Source: Lagenorhynchus albirostris (taxonomy: Eukaryota; Chordata; Mammalia; Artiodactyla; Delphinidae). Taken from it: a stretch of DNA of 64,000 bases. Shown here in pieces: positions 32,160-44,970 of the stretch. The stretch lies in assembly GCF_949774975.1 (NCBI RefSeq), contig NC_083116.1, positions 75,094,819 through 75,158,818 on the forward strand, read 5' to 3'. Made by a program: the position numbers and the translations under genes. The notes beneath the pieces were generated by a model. It did not search any database, was not told the origin of the DNA, and worked only from the letters and a program-made list of their open reading frames with translations. How positions within the stretch are numbered: position 1 is the stretch's first letter; every line of letters starts with the position of its first letter.

Positions 32160-32590
32160 GAAGCACAAAGGAGAGGCATGATATTTTCCATCTGAGAGGA
32201 AGTGAAGGGAATCAGGGAAGGCCGCACAGAAGAACTGGTATTTGAGTTCACCTAGAAAGCTGAAAATGAATTTTACCCAAATGAGGGGAGGGAAGGGAAC
32301 AGAGGGAAGAGTAGAGGTCTACAGGCTTTAAAGTACAGAGCATGTTTGAGCCTTGTGATTGGGGGATACCAGGGAGGACAAAGCAGATGAGATTTTAAAG
32401 GTAAAAGTAGCATAGAAAGGAAGCCTGCAATGTAAGGCTTAGGGGTTTGGATCTTATCCTGAAGGCAATGGAGAGACATCAAAGAATTTTAAGCAGGAGA
32501 GTAACATGATAATTTTTTGTTTTCTTTTGTTTTGAATGATAATTATGGAAGCAGTGTGGAGGATTGGCTGGAGGAGGGAAGGCCTAGAAA
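32160..32590 (+). repeat. Ancient interspersed repeat, copy 1 (family not named)
   Basis: Text such as gggaaggccgcacagaagaac, gtttggatcttatcctgaaggcaatgg and ttaagcaggagagtaacatgat recurs in order at 33050-33290 and 58900-59230. It is a decayed repeat present at least three times in this window in the same orientation. I cannot name the family with confidence. Confidence 0.7.
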
Positions 32591-32689
32591 TAGGGAGACC
32601 AGTTAGAACATTTTAAAGGTCAGAACTGAGTCAGTGGGATGACAAGCAGTAGAATGAACAGAATTTGGTGATATTGGATTGAGGTGTTT

Positions 32690-32960
32690 ATCAGTCAGCT
32701 TCTGCCACAGTTATGCTGCATAACAATCACAGAATCTCAATGTCATATAACAATAAGCATTTATTTCACACTCAAATATCTGCAGGTCATCTGAGGTTCT
32801 ACTGATTTTGTCTGGGCTTGTCTTGGATTGACTACAGGGATGAGAAGGCACAAAATGTTTCTCAATGCCTAGCTTCAGAATCAGCACCCTGTCACTTATG
32901 CCAACTTTCCACTGACTGAAGCAAATCACATAGGCAGGTCTAGTCAGAGTGGAAGGATAC
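32690..32960. repeat. Probable ancient interspersed repeat
   Basis: The run gcttctgccacagttatgctgcataacaat to tcagtcagagtggaagg, with caataagcatttatttcacac and ctgcaggtcatctgag, resembles a common old mammalian repeat of the gctgcataacaaac type. Name and strand not assigned. Confidence 0.45.
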
Positions 32961-33049
32961 TACAATATTACATGCCAGTGGGCATGGATAGAGGGAAGGG
33001 TGAATAATTAAGACCACTAATGCTATCAGTCTACTGAAGTTGGATCTGA

Positions 33050-33290
33050 AAGATGAAGCAGAGGAGAGTTGGGAAAGACTATAACACATTTGAGAAACTG
33101 AAAGAAAAGGCCAGTATAGCTGGACCACAGAGAGCAAGGGGAGAGTGGTATGTTACAAAGCTGGTAGAGCCCAGACAATGTAGGTTTTCTCAGGTCATAT
33201 TAAGGGTTTTGTCTTTATCCTGAAAGCAATGAGAAGCCACTGTAGAGTTTAAAGCCAAGGAAGGACAATTCCCAGAATTTTAGCCTGGAC
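33050..33290 (+). repeat. Ancient interspersed repeat, copy 2
   Basis: It shares gccagtatagctggaccacagagagcaaggggagag and ttttgtctttatcctgaaagcaatgagaagccac in outline with copies at 32160-32590 and 58900-59230. Strongly diverged. Confidence 0.65.
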
Positions 33291-33395
33291 AGCTGGATAG
33301 ATTATTTACCATTCACTCACATATGGAAAGCTAGAGAAGCCTGGGCTTTTCTCCAGCCCAAGAGCCCAAGGTAAGTTTGTGGTAGATCTTGATAA

Positions 33396-33640
33396 GTCTA
33401 AGCCAGAGTTTCTAAGCTCCCAGCCTTATTAACATTTTAGGCTAAGTAATTCTTTGATGTGGGGTCCTGTCTTGTGCTTTGCAGGATGTTTAGCAGCTTC
33501 CTGGTCTTCTAACTACCAGGTACTAGTAGCAACACTTCCCCCAAGTTGTGATAACTAAAAATGTCTCCAGACATTGTCAAATGTTTCCTGGAGGACAAAA
33601 TCACCCCTGACTGGGAGTCACTGGTATGAACTAATAATGG
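33396..33640 (+). mobile_element. MER5A hAT-type DNA transposon remnant
   Basis: The order is ccagagtttctaagc, ttaggctaagtaattctttg, gtcttgtgctttgcaggatg, tttagcagcttcctgg, tgtctccagacattg, then tttcctggaggacaaaatc and ctgactgggagtcactgg. This is nearly a complete MER5A, a non-autonomous relative of Charlie elements, with its imperfect terminal repeats at both ends. No coding capacity. Confidence 0.9.
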
Positions 33641-33689
33641 AAATTTTATTTCCTTCTCCAGTGATTGATTTAAAAGGATTATGTTCTTC

Positions 33690-34150
33690 AGAGCGCTGGT
33701 CATCCCCAAATATCCATTTTCCATTTCATTCTTAGCAATAGAGTGCCAATTTTTAGCCTGGCACATTACTGCCAGATTTTCTTGCAGCTGGCTGTGGTTA
33801 TGCCACTAAGTTTTGGCCAGTGAGATTTAATTGGAAGACTTTAAAATGGAGAGGATACACCTTCTCATTTATTTGTACCATATTCCTTCCTGAACATGGA
33901 TGTGATGAATGGATCTTCAACAGCCTTCTAGGATCATGTAGATATGGGCAATTCCTTAAGGATGACAAAATAGAAGACTGGAAGGATCCTGGGTTTCTGA
34001 TGAGTTTATGAAGCTACCATACCAGCCCTGGACTGCATACCTCTGTTCTCCTGTATAAAATTTTATCATATTTAGGTCACCTGTTTTGATTTGTTTGTTT
34101 GTTTTTCTGCCGTGTTGCTGCTGAATCTAAGCCTAACTTGTAAAGCATAA
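33690..34150. repeat. Possible ancient repeat remnant
   Basis: ggctgtggttatgccactaagttttggccagtgagat and the later gctgctgaatctaagcctaac are phrases I associate with an old DNA transposon or LTR relic. No clear borders. Includes a TTTG microsatellite near 34095-34107. Confidence 0.35.
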
Positions 34151-34650
34151 AGCATGTGGTACAATTCTTACCAATGACAAGTGAAGAGAAATCTGTTGTG
34201 GAGCTTCTAGGAAAGATTTTCTCTCTCTAAAAATGTTCAAAAGGAAGGATCTCCCTGTCTTTCAGTGTTTGGACATTATTATAAAAACAATGTCTGGCAC
34301 TACTATGGCCATTTTTTTGACCATAAGAGGAGTAGTTGACATGCTGATGATAATACAGAAAACATATGGAAAGGACCTGGATCCTTGATACTACTGAGCC
34401 ACTGAATTGGCCAGCATATGTGACCACCTCCAGTGTGTTTGTTAAAGACAACAAATTGTTATAATTTTACCATAATTTAATTTACTTAATTTCTGGTATT
34501 TGTACCTTAAAGCCTCCTAACTGAAACAACTAGTTTAGGAAAGGGAAGTGATGAGTTAAGTTGGGATTTGGTGAATTTAGAAAAATATCTGTGGCACATC
34601 TAGGCTTGTGATGCCCAACAAGCAGTTGGCTATATAGGTGTGAGACCAAA
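34151..34650. other. Non-repetitive AT-rich DNA, no gene recognised
   Basis: Nothing supported here up to the left duplication of L1-e. Confidence 0.5.
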
Positions 34651-34663
34651 AGAAGATATGAGA
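34651..34663. other. Target-site duplication, left copy, of L1-e
   Basis: agaagatatgaga here and agaaaatatgaga at 49578-49590 differ by one base. They flank the whole L1-e/L1-f nest, showing that both belong to a single insertion site. Confidence 0.85.
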
Positions 34664-36578
34664 GAGGAGACCTTCAAGAAGGCAGAGGAGTAAGACATGG
34701 AGATCAACTTCCTCCCCACAAATACATCAAAAATACATCTACATGTGGAATAACTCCTATAGAACACATAATGAGTGCTGGCAGAAGACCTCAGACTTCC
34801 CAAAAGGCAAGAAACTCCCCACGTACCTGGGCAGGGCAAAAGAGAAAAAAAGAAAAAAACAGAGACAAAAGAATAGGGATGGGACCTGCACCTCTGGGAG
34901 GGAGATGTGAAGGAGGAAAAGTTACCACACACTAGGAAGCCCCTTCACTGGCAGGGACAGGGGGTGGTCAGGGGGGGAGCCTCAGAGCCACAGAGAAGAA
35001 TGCAGCAACAGGGGTGCAGAGGGCAAAGTGGAGAGATTCTTGCACAGTGGATCAGTGCCAACCAGAACTCACCAACCTGCTTGTCTGCACACCTACCAGG
35101 ACGGGTGGGGGATGGGAGCTGAAGCTCGGGCTTTGGAGGTCAGATCCCAGGAAGAGGACTGGGGTTGGCTGAGTGAAGACAGCCTGAAGGAGGCTAGTGC
35201 GCCACAACTAACCAGGAGGGAGTCAGGGAAAAAGACTGGACCTGCTGAAGAGGCAAGAGACCATAGTTTTGGGGTGCACGAGGAAAGGGGGTTGCTTCCC
35301 CATGTGCCAGCAGAAGGCAGAGCACTGCCTAAGTGAGCTCCAGAGTCGGGCTTGAGCCATGGCTATCAGCTCAGACCCCAGAGACGGGCATTAAATGCTA
35401 AGGCTGCTGCCACCAAGAATTCTGTGCGCAAACACAGGTCACTACCCAAACCCCCCAGGGAGCCTGTGCAGCACCGCACTGCTAGGGTCATGATATCCAA
35501 GGACAACTTCCCCGGAAGAATGAATGGCATGCTTCAAGTTACTGCAATGTCATGCCGGCCTCTGCCACCACAGGCTCACCCCGCATTCCAATTATGACTA
35601 CCGTATACCTCCCTCTCCCTGAATTGAGTGACCAAGAGAGCCCTAATCAGCTGCTGCTTTAACCCTCTCCAGTCTGGGTGGGGAACAGACACCTGAGGGT
35701 GACCTACACACAGAGGAAGGCCCAAACCAGAGCTGAACCCAAGGAGCTGGGTGAACAAGTAAGAGAAAAGGAAATTTCTCTTTGCAGCCTCAGGAGCAAC
35801 AGATTAAATCCCCACAAACAACTTGATGAGCCCTGTATCTGTGGAATACCTGAATAGACAATGAAAGTTCCCAAAATTGAGGTGGTGGAGTTTGGGAACA
35901 ACTGCAGACTTGGGGTTTTCTTTCTGCAACTGATTTGTTTCTGATTGTTATGTTTATCTTAGTTTAATGTTTAGTGCTTTCTATCATTGGTGGATTTATT
36001 GGTTTGGTTGCTCTCTTCTTTTTTTGTTTTTTAATTTCATTTAATTTTTTATTTTATTATTATTTTTCTTCCTTTTTTTTTTTCTTCCTTCTGAGCTCTG
36101 TGGCTGGCAGGGTTGTGGTGCTCCAGCCAGGTGTCAGGCCTGAGACTCTGAGGTGGGAGAGCTGAGTCAAGGATATTGGACCATCAGAGACCTCCTGGTC
36201 CCATGTAATATCAATTGGTGAGAGCTCTCCCAGACATTTCCATCTCAACACTAAAACCCGGCTCCACCAAATGACCAGCAAGCATCAGTGCTGGATGCCC
36301 CATGCCAAAGAACTAGTAAGACAGGAACACAACCCCAACCATTAGCAGAGAGGCTGCACAGTCAGACTAAGTTCACAGACACCCCAAAACACAACAGCAG
36401 ACACGACATTGCCCACCAGAAAGACAAGATCCAGCCCCACCCACCAGAACACAGACACCAGGAAGCCTATAAAAGACACTGAATCAACCTCACCCACTGG
36501 GGGGCAGAAACCAAAAACAACAGGAACTATGAACCTGCAGCCTGCAAAAAGTACACCCCAAACACAGTAAGTTAGAAA

Positions 36579-37464
36579 AAAAAGAGAAGACAGAGAAATA
36601 TGCAACAGATGAAGGAGCAAGGTAAACCCCCACAAGACAAAACAAATGAAGAGGAAGTAAGCTCTCTACCTGAAAAGGACTTTAGAGTAATGATAGTAAA
36701 GATGATCCAAACTCTTGGAAATAGAATGGAGAAAACACAAGAAATGTTTAACAAGAAACTAGAAGAATTAAAGAGCAAACAAACAATGATGAACAAGACA
36801 ATAAATAAAATTAAAAATTCTCTAGAAGGAATCAATAGCAGAATAAATGTGGCAGAAGAATGGATAAGTGACCTGGAAAATAAAATAGTGGAAATAACTG
36901 CCGCAGAACAGAATAAAGAATTAAAAGAATTGAGGACAGTCTCAGAGACCTCTAGGGCAACATTAACTGCACCAATATTAGAATTATAAGGGTCCCAGAA
37001 GAAGAAGAGAAAAAGAAAGGGTCTGAGAAAATATTTGAAGAGATTATAGTTGAAAACTTCCCTAACATGGGAAAGGAAAAGTCAATCAAATCCAGGAGTG
37101 CAGAGAGTACCGTGCAGTATAAATCCAAGGAGAAACATGCAAAGACATGCATTAATCAAACAATCAAAAATTAAATAGAAAGAAAAAATATTAAAATCAG
37201 CAAGGGACTGCAACAATTAACATACAAGGGAAGCCCCATAAGGTTAACAGCTGATCTTTCAGCAGAAACTCTGCAAGCCAGAAGGGAGTGGCAGGACATA
37301 CTTAAAGTGATGAAAGGGAAAACCCTACAACCAAGATTACTCTACCCAAGAAGGATCTCATTCAGGTTCAACAGAGAATTTAAAACCTTTAAAAACAAGC
37401 AAAAGCTAAGAGAATTCAGCACCACCAAACCAGCTTTACACAAATGCTAAAGGAACTTCTCTAG
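36579..37464 (+). pseudogene. L1-e ORF1 pseudogene
   Basis: The homologous region has lost its ATG (the equivalent site reads aagagaagac). It holds a 129-codon open piece (36600-36989) of the coiled coil, then a stop after a frameshift near 36925-36990. RRM and C-terminal text follow in other frames, and the TAG is at 37462-37464. Not functional. Confidence 0.88.
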
Positions 37465-37516
37465 GCAGGAAACACAAGAAAAGGAAAAGACCTACAAAAA
37501 CAAACCCAAAACAATT

Positions 37517-37528
37517 AAGAAAATGGTA
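37517..37528. other. Target-site duplication, left copy, of L1-f
   Basis: aagaaaatggta is found here and at 45203-45214. It spans the ORF2 ATG of the host. The complementary strand reads TTCTT/AATT at the expected nick, close to the L1 endonuclease preference TTTT/AA. Confidence 0.92.
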
Positions 37529-37634
37529 GGAGGACTTCCGGGAAGATGGCGGAAGAGTAAGATGCGGAGATCACCTTCCTCCCCACAGATACACCAGAAA
37601 TACATCTACATGTGGAACAACTCCTACAGAACAC

Positions 37635-38045
37635 CTACTGAACGCTGGCAGAAGACCTCAGACCTCCCCAAAGGCAAGAAATCCCCCACGTACCTGGGTA
37701 GGGAAAAAGAAAAAAGAATAAACAGAGACAAAAGGATAGGGACGGTACCTGCACCAGTGGGAGGGAGCTGTGAAGGAAGAAAGGTTTCCACACACTAGGA
37801 AGCCCCTTCGCGGGCAGAGACTGTGGGTGGCGGAGGGGGAAAGCTTCAGAGCCACAGAGGACAGCACAGCCACAGGGGTGCAGAGGGCAAAGCAGAGAAA
37901 TTCCCGCACAGAGGATCGGTGCCGACGAGCACTCACCAGCCAGAGAGGCTTGTCTGCTCCCCCGCCGGGGCGGGCAGGGCTGGGAGCTGAGGCTTGGGCT
38001 TTGGTCGGAGCACAGGGAGAGGACTGGGGTTGGCAGCATGAACAC
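37635..38045 (-). other. Antisense open frame in the L1-f 5' UTR (136 codons)
   Basis: This is the homologue of the antisense frame 8319-8693. The two agree in ECxSAPILCAGIS, PAKGLPSVWK, LLHSSLPLVQVPSL / FLHSSLPLVQVPSL and TWG/VRGxxLAFxEV-like endings. L1-e keeps only a damaged version (34630-34932 minus). Unknown whether it is translated. Confidence 0.33.
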
Positions 38046-38704
38046 AGCCTGCAGGCAGTTAGTGCCCCACGGCTGGCCGGGAGGGAGTCCGGGGAAAAGT
38101 TTGGACCTGCCGAAGAGGCAAGAGACTTTTTCTTCCCTCTTTCTTTCCTGGTGCTCGAAGAGAGGGGATTAAGAGCACTGCTTAAAGGAGCTCCAGAGAC
38201 GGGCGCGAGACACAGCTAAAAGCGTGGACCCCAGAGACGGGCATGAGACACTAAGGCTGCTGCTGCCACAACCAATAGGCCTGTATGCGAGCACAGGTCA
38301 CTATCCACACCCCCTTCTGGGCAGCCTGTGCAGCCCGCCACTGCCAGGGTCCCGGGATCCAGGGACAACGACCCCGGGAGAACGCACAGTGAGCCTCAGG
38401 CTGGTGCAATGTCACATCAGCCTCTGCCGCCGCAGGCTCTCCCTGCACTCTGTGGCCCTCCCTCCCCCCAGCCTGAGTGAGCCAGAGTCCCCGAATCAGC
38501 AGCTCCTTTAACCCCATCCTGTCTGAGCGAAGAACAGACACCCTCCAGTGACCTACACGCGGAGGCGGGGCCAAATCCAGAGCTAAGCCCCTGGGAGCTG
38601 TGAGAACAAAGAAGAGAAAGGGAAATCTCTCCCAGCAGCCTCAGAAGCAGTGGATTAAAGCTCCAAAATCAACTTGATGTACCCTGCATCTGTGGAATAC
38701 ATGA

Positions 38705-39230
38705 ATAGACAACGAATCATCCCAAATTAAGAAGTGGACTTTGAGAGCAAGATTTATAATTTTTTCCCCTTTTCCTCTTTTTGTGAGTCTGTATGTGTAT
38801 GCTTCTGTGTGAGATTTTGTCTGTATAGCTTTGCTTCCACCATTTTTCCCAGGGTTCTATCCGTCTGTGTTTTTTTAAAAATTATTTTTCTTAATAATTA
38901 ATTTTTATTTTAATAACTTTATTTTATTTTACTTTATCTTCGTTCTTTCTTTCCTTCCCTCCCTCCTTTAGACAACGAATCATCCCAAATTAAGGAGGTG
39001 GACTTTGAGAGCAAGATTTATGATTTTTTCCCCTTTTCCTCTTTTTGTGAGTGTGTATGTGTATGCTTCTGTGTGAGATTTTGTCTGTATAACTTTGCTT
39101 CCACCATTTGTCCCAGGGTTCTATCCGTCTGTTTTTTTGGGTTTTTTCTCTTAATAATTACTTTTTTATTTTAATAAATTTATTATATTTTATGTTACTT
39201 TATTTTATTTTACTTTATTTTCTTTCTTGC
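38705..39230. repeat. Tandem duplication of a 5' UTR block in L1-f (period about 264 bp)
   Basis: acaacgaatcatcccaaatt starts at about 38710 and again at about 38972; ggttctatccgt occurs at 38853 and 39117. The second unit is about 95% like the first by eye. It is the same block as the duplication at 7134-7585 in L1-b. Confidence 0.9.
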
Positions 39231-39835
39231 CTTTTTCCTTCCTTCCCTCCTTCCTTCCTCCCTCCCTCTCTCTTTTGTTTCTTTCTTTCTTTCTACTTCT
39301 ACTAATTCTTTCTTTCTACTTTTTCTCCCTTTTCTTCTTAGCCATGTGGATGAAAGGCTCTTGGTGCTGCATCCAGGAGTTAGAGCTGTGCCTCTGAGGT
39401 GGGAGAGTGAGCTTCAGAACACTGGTCCACAACAGACCTCTCAGCTACACATAATATCAAATGGTAAAAATCTGCCAGAGATCTCCATCTCAACACCAGC
39501 ACCCAGATTCACTCAACAAGCAGCAACCTACAGTGCTGGACATCCTATATCAAACAATGAGCAAGGTAGGAACACAACCCTACCCATTAGCAGAGAGGCT
39601 GCCCCAAATCATAAGTCCACAGACACCCCAAAACACACCACCAGACATGAACCTGCCCACCAGAAAGACAAGATCCAGCCTCATCCACCAGACACAGGCA
39701 CTAGTCCCCTCCAACAGGAAGCCTACACAACCCACCGAACCAACCTTAGCCACTGGGGACAGACACCAAAAACAACGGGAACTACAAACCTGCAGCCTGG
39801 AAAAAGGAGACCCCAAACACAGTAAGATAAGCAAA

Positions 39836-40795
39836 ATGAGAAGACTGAAAAACACAGAGCAGATGAAGGAGCAAGATAAAAACCCACCAGAACTAACAAA
39901 CGAAGAGGAAATAGGCAGTCTACCAGAAAAAGAATTCAGAATAATGATAGTAAAGACGATCCAAAATCTTGGAAATAGAATAGACAAAATGCAAGGAACA
40001 TTTAACAAGGACCTAGAAGAATTAAAGATGAAACAAACAATGATGAACAACACAAGAAATGAAATGAAAAATACTCTAGATGGGATCAATAGCAGAATAA
40101 CTGAGGCAGAAGAACGGATAAGTGACCTGGAAGATAAAATAGTGAAAATAACTACTGCAGAACAGAATAAAGAAAAGAGAATGAAAAGAACTGAGGATGG
40201 TCTCAGAGACCTCTGGGACAACATTAAACACACCAACATTCGAAATATAGGCTTTCCAGAAGAAGAAGAGAAAAAGAAAGGGACTGAGAAAATATTTGAA
40301 GAGATTATAGTTGAAAACTTCCCTAATATGGGAAAGGAAATAGTTAATCAAATCCAGGAAGCACAGAGAGTCCAATACAGGATAAATCCAAGGAGAAATA
40401 CTCCAAGACACATATTAATCAAACTGTCAAAAATTAAATACAAAGAAAACAGATTAAAAGCAGCAAGGGAAAAACAACAAATAACACACAAGGGAATCCC
40501 TATAAGGTTAACAGATGATTTTTTAGCAGAAAATCTGCAAGCCAGAAGGGACTGGCAAGACATATTTAAAGTGATGAAGGAGAAAAAGCTGCAACCAAGA
40601 TTACTCTACCCAGCAAGGATCTCATTCAGATTTGATGGAGAAATTAAAACCTTTACAGACAGGCAAAAGCTGAGAGTTCAGCACAACAAAACCAGCTCTA
40701 CAACAACTGCTAAAGGAACTTCTCTAGACAAGAAACACAAGAGAAGGAAAAGACCTACAGTAATGAACCCAAAACAATTTAGAAAATTGGAATAG
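39836..40795 (+). pseudogene. L1-f ORF1, 319 codons with frameshifted C-terminus
   Basis: It opens MRRLKNTEQMKEQ and keeps coiled coil, the RRM start (TNIRNIGFPEEEE) and most of the C-terminal domain (LQARRDWQDIFKVMKEKKLQPRLLYPARISF, split here only by eye). A 2-base deletion near 40673 (ctgagagttcag for ctgagagagttcag) then replaces the normal last 17 or so residues (FSTTKPAL...) with an unrelated basic tail that runs into the ORF2 start. The frame is also open upstream to 39461, which would join the pre-ORF1 frame to ORF1 (444 codons). A nearly complete ORF1p could be made, but its end is abnormal. Confidence 0.82.
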
Positions 40796-43700
40796 GAACA
40801 TACATATCGATAGTTACCTTAAATGTAAATGGACTAAATGCTCCCACCGAGAGACACAGATTAGCTTAATGGATACAAAAACAAGACCCATATATTAGCT
40901 GTCTACAAGAGACACACTTCAGACCTAGGGACACATACAGACTGAAAGTAAGGGGATGGAAAAATACATTTCATGCAAATGGAAACCAAAAGAAAGGTGG
41001 TGTGGCAATAATCATATGAGACAACATAGACTTTAAAATAAAGACTATTAGAAGAGACAAAAAAGGACACTGCATAATGATCAAGGGATAAATCCAAGAA
41101 GATAGAACAGTTGTAAATATGTATGCACCCAACATAGGAGCACCTCAATACATAAGGCAAATACTAAAAGCCATAAAAGGGGAAATTGACAGTACCACAT
41201 TCATAGTAGTGGACTTTAACACCCCACTTTCACCAATGGACAGATCATCCAAAATGAAAATAAATAAGGAAACACAAGCTTCAAATGATACATTAAACAA
41301 GATGGACTTAATTGATATTTTTAGGACATTCCATTCAAAAAGAACAGAATTCACATTTTTCTCTAGTGCTCATGGAACATTCTCCAGGATAGATCATATC
41401 TTGGGTCACAAATCAAGCCTTGGTAAATTTAAGAAAATTGAAAGTGTATCAAGTATCTTTTCTGACCACAACACTATGAGACTAGATATCAATTACAGGA
41501 AAAGATCTGTAAAAAATACAAACACATGGAGGCTAAACAATACACTACTTAATAATGAAGTGATCACTGAAGAAATCAAAGAGGAAATAAAAACATACCT
41601 AGAAACATATGACAATGGAGACACGATGACCGAAAATCTATGCGATGCAGCAGAAGCAGTTCTAAGAAGGAAGTTTATAGCAATACAATGCTACCTTAAG
41701 AAACAGAAAACATTTCAAATAAACAACCTAACCTTGCACCTAAAGCAATTAGAGAAAGAAGAACAAAAAAACCCCAAAGTTAGCAGAAGAAGAGAAATCA
41801 TAAAAGTCAGATCAGAAATAAATGAAAAAGAAATGAAGGAAACAATAGCAAAGATCAATAAAACTAAGAGCTGGTTCTTTGAGAAGATAAACAAAATTAA
41901 TAAACCATTAGCCAGACTTATCAAGAAAAGAAGGGAGAAGACTCAAATCAATAGAATTAGAAATGAAAAAGGAGAAGTAACAACTGATACTGCAGAAATA
42001 CAAAAGATCATGAGAGATTACTACAAGCAACTCTATGCCAATAAAATGGACAACCTGGAAGAAATGGACAAATTATTAGAAAGGCATAACCTACCAATAC
42101 TGAATCAGGAAGAAATAGAAAATATGAACAGACCAATCACAAGCACTGAAATTGAAACTGTGATTAAAAATCTTCCAACAAACAAAAGCCCAGGACCATA
42201 TGGATTCACAGGTGAATTCTATCAAACATTTAGATAAGAGCTAACAGCTATCCTTCTCAAACTCTTCCAAAATATAGCAGAGGGAGGAACACTCCCAAAC
42301 TCCTTCTATGAGGCCACCATCACACTGAAACCAAAACCAGACAAGGATGTCACAAAGAAAGAAAATTACAGGCCAATATAACTGATGAACATAGATGCAA
42401 AAATCCTCAACAAAATACTAGCAAACAGAATCCAATGGCACATTAAAAGGGTCATACTCCATGATCAAGTGGGGTTTATTCCAGGAATGCAAGGATTCTT
42501 CAATATATGCAAATCATTCAATGTGATACACTATATTAACAAACTGAAGGAGAAAAACAATATGATCATCTCAATAGATGCAGAGAAAGCTTTTGACAAA
42601 ATTCAACACATTTTTTATGACAAAAACCCTGCAGAAAGTTGGCATAGAGGGAACTTTCCTCAACATAATAAAGGCCATATATGACAAACCCACAACCAAC
42701 ATCGTCCCCAATGGTGAAAAACTGAAAGCATTTCCACTAAGATCAGGAGCAAGACAAGGTTGCCCACTCTCACCACTCTTATTCAACATAGTTTTGGAAG
42801 TTTTAGCCACAAAAATCAGAGAAGAAAGGAAATAAAAGGAATCCAAATTGGAAAAGAAGAAGTAAAACTGTCACTGTTTGCAGATGACATGATACTATAC
42901 ATAGAGAATCTTAAAGATGCTACCAGAAAACTACTAGAGCTAATCAATGAATTTGGTAAAGTAGCAGGATACAAAATTAATGCATAGAAATCTCTGGCAT
43001 TCCTATACACTAATGATGAAAACTCTGAAAGTGAAATCAAGAAAACACTCCCATTTACCATTGCAACAAAAAGAAAAAAATATCTAGGAATAAACCTACC
43101 TAAGGAGACAAAAGACCTGTATGCAGAAAATTATAAGACACTGATGAAAGAAATTAAAGATAATACAAATAGATGGAGAGATATACCATGTTCTTGGATT
43201 GGAAGAATCAGCATTGTGAAAATGACTCTACTACCCAAAGCAATCTGCAGATTCAATGCAATCCCTATCAAACTACCACTGGCATTTCTCACAGAACTAG
43301 AACAAAAAATTTCAGAATTTGTATGGAAACACAAAAGACGCTGAATGGCCAAAGCGGTCTTGAGAATGGAAACCAGAGCTGGAGGAATCTGCCTTCCTGA
43401 CTTCAGACTATACTACAAAGCTACAGTAATCAAGACAGTATGGTACTGACACAAAAACAGAAAGATAGATCAATGGAACAGGATAGAAAGCCCAGAGATA
43501 AACCCATGCACATATGGTCACCTTATCTTTGATAAAGGAGACAGGAATGTACAACAGAGAAAGGACAGCCTCTTCAATAAGTGGTGCTAGGAAAACTGGA
43601 CAGCTATATGTAAATGTATGAGATTAGATCATTCCCTAACACCATACACATAAATAGCTCAAAATGGATTAAAGACCTAAATGTAAGGCCAGAAACTATC

Positions 43701-44601
43701 AAACTCTTAGTGGAAAACATAGTCAGGACACTCTATGACATAAATCACAGCAAGATCCTTTTTGATCCATCTCCTAGATAAATGGAAATAAAAACAAAAA
43801 TAAACCAATGGGACGTAATGAAACTTCAATGATTTTGCACAGCAAAGGAAACCATAAACAAGACCAAAATACAACCCTCACAATGGGAGAAAATATTTGC
43901 TAATGAGGCAACTGACAAAGGATTTATCTCCAAAATTTATAAGCAGCTCATGCAACTTAATAAAAAAAAAACCAAACAACCCAATCCAAAAATGGGCAGA
44001 AGACCTAAGTAGACAATTCTCCAAAGAAGATATACAGACTGCCAACAAACACATGAAAGAATGCTCAGCATCACTTATCATTAGAGAAATGCAAATCAAA
44101 ATTACAAATAGATATCATGTCACACCAGTCAGAATGGCCATCATCAAAATATCTAGAAACAATAAATGCTGGAGAGGGTATGGAGAAAAGGGTACCCTCT
44201 TGCACTGTTGGTGGGAATGTAAATTGATACAGCCACTGTGGAGAACAGCATGGAGGTTCCTTTAAAAACTACAGATAGAACTACCATATGACCCAGCAAT
44301 CCCACTACTGGGCATATACCCTGAGAAAAACATAATTCAAAAAGAGTCATGTATCAAAATGTTCATTGCAGCTCTATTTACAGTAGCCCGGAGATGGAAA
44401 CAACCTAAGTGTCCATCATTGGATGAATGGATAGAGAAGATATGGCACATATATGCAATGTAATATTACTCAGCCATAAAGAGAAACGAAATTGAGCTAT
44501 TTATAATGAGTTGGATACACCTAGACTCTGTCATGCAGAGTGATGTAAGTCAGAAAGACAGAGACAAATACTGTATGCTAACACATATATATGGAATTTA
44601 A
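40787..44601 (+). pseudogene. L1-f ORF2 pseudogene
   Basis: The start codon is mutated (attggaatagg for atgggaatagg) and the TAA is at 44599-44601. The longest open piece is 372 codons (41119-42237), covering endonuclease C-terminus and linker and ending in a TAA that replaces a glutamate codon. Reverse-transcriptase text follows in pieces with FADD near 42879. The C-terminal Cys-rich region is near 44170. Stops occur near 40870, 42238, 42835, 42987, 43344 and elsewhere. Confidence 0.9.
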
Positions 44602-44951
44602 GGGAAAAAATGTCATGAAAAACCTAGGGGTAAAACAGGAATAAAGACACAGACCTACTAGAGAATGGACTTGAGCATATGGGGAGGGCGAAGAGTAAGC
44701 TGTGACAAAGCGAGAGAGAGGCATGGACATATATACACTACCAAACTTAAGGTAGATAGCTAGTGGGAAGCAGCCACATAGCACCGGGAAATCAGCTTGG
44801 TGCTTTGTGACCGCCTGGAGAAGTTGGATAGGGAGGGTGGGAGGGAGGGAGATGCAAGAGGGAAGAGATATGGGAAAATATGTATATGTCTAACTGATTC
44901 ATTTTGTTGTAAAGCAGAAACTAACACACCATTGTAAAGCAATTATACTCC

Positions 44952-44970
44952 AATAAAGATGTAAAAAAAA
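44952..44970 (+). terminator. L1-f own poly-A signal and first A-tail (bypassed)
   Basis: AATAAA at 44952-44957 is followed by a run of eight A at 44963-44970. Because non-L1 DNA with further A-runs comes before the duplication, this signal seems to have been read through in the source element. Confidence 0.75.

Larger units (their letters stand above)
34664..37528 (+). mobile_element. L1-e, 5' segment: full-length old LINE-1 (5' UTR, ORF1, ORF2 start)
   Basis: It starts gaggagaccttcaagaaggc, aligning to the first bases of L1-f, so this copy is full length. It passes through the GC-rich 5' UTR with the 38-bp unit motif at 35340 and 35378, a shorter proximal 5' UTR without the tandem block of L1-b and L1-f, and a broken ORF1. 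It then reaches the ORF2 start codon region, where L1-f is inserted. Confidence 0.93.
37529..39835 (+). promoter_or_regulatory. L1-f 5' UTR and internal promoter region
   Basis: Distal part GC-rich (37750-38640) with the 38-bp motif at 38193 and 38231 only. Proximal part AT-rich with a tandem duplication and a pyrimidine tract (39230-39320). Promoter function is inferred from the family, not from sites seen. Confidence 0.65.
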
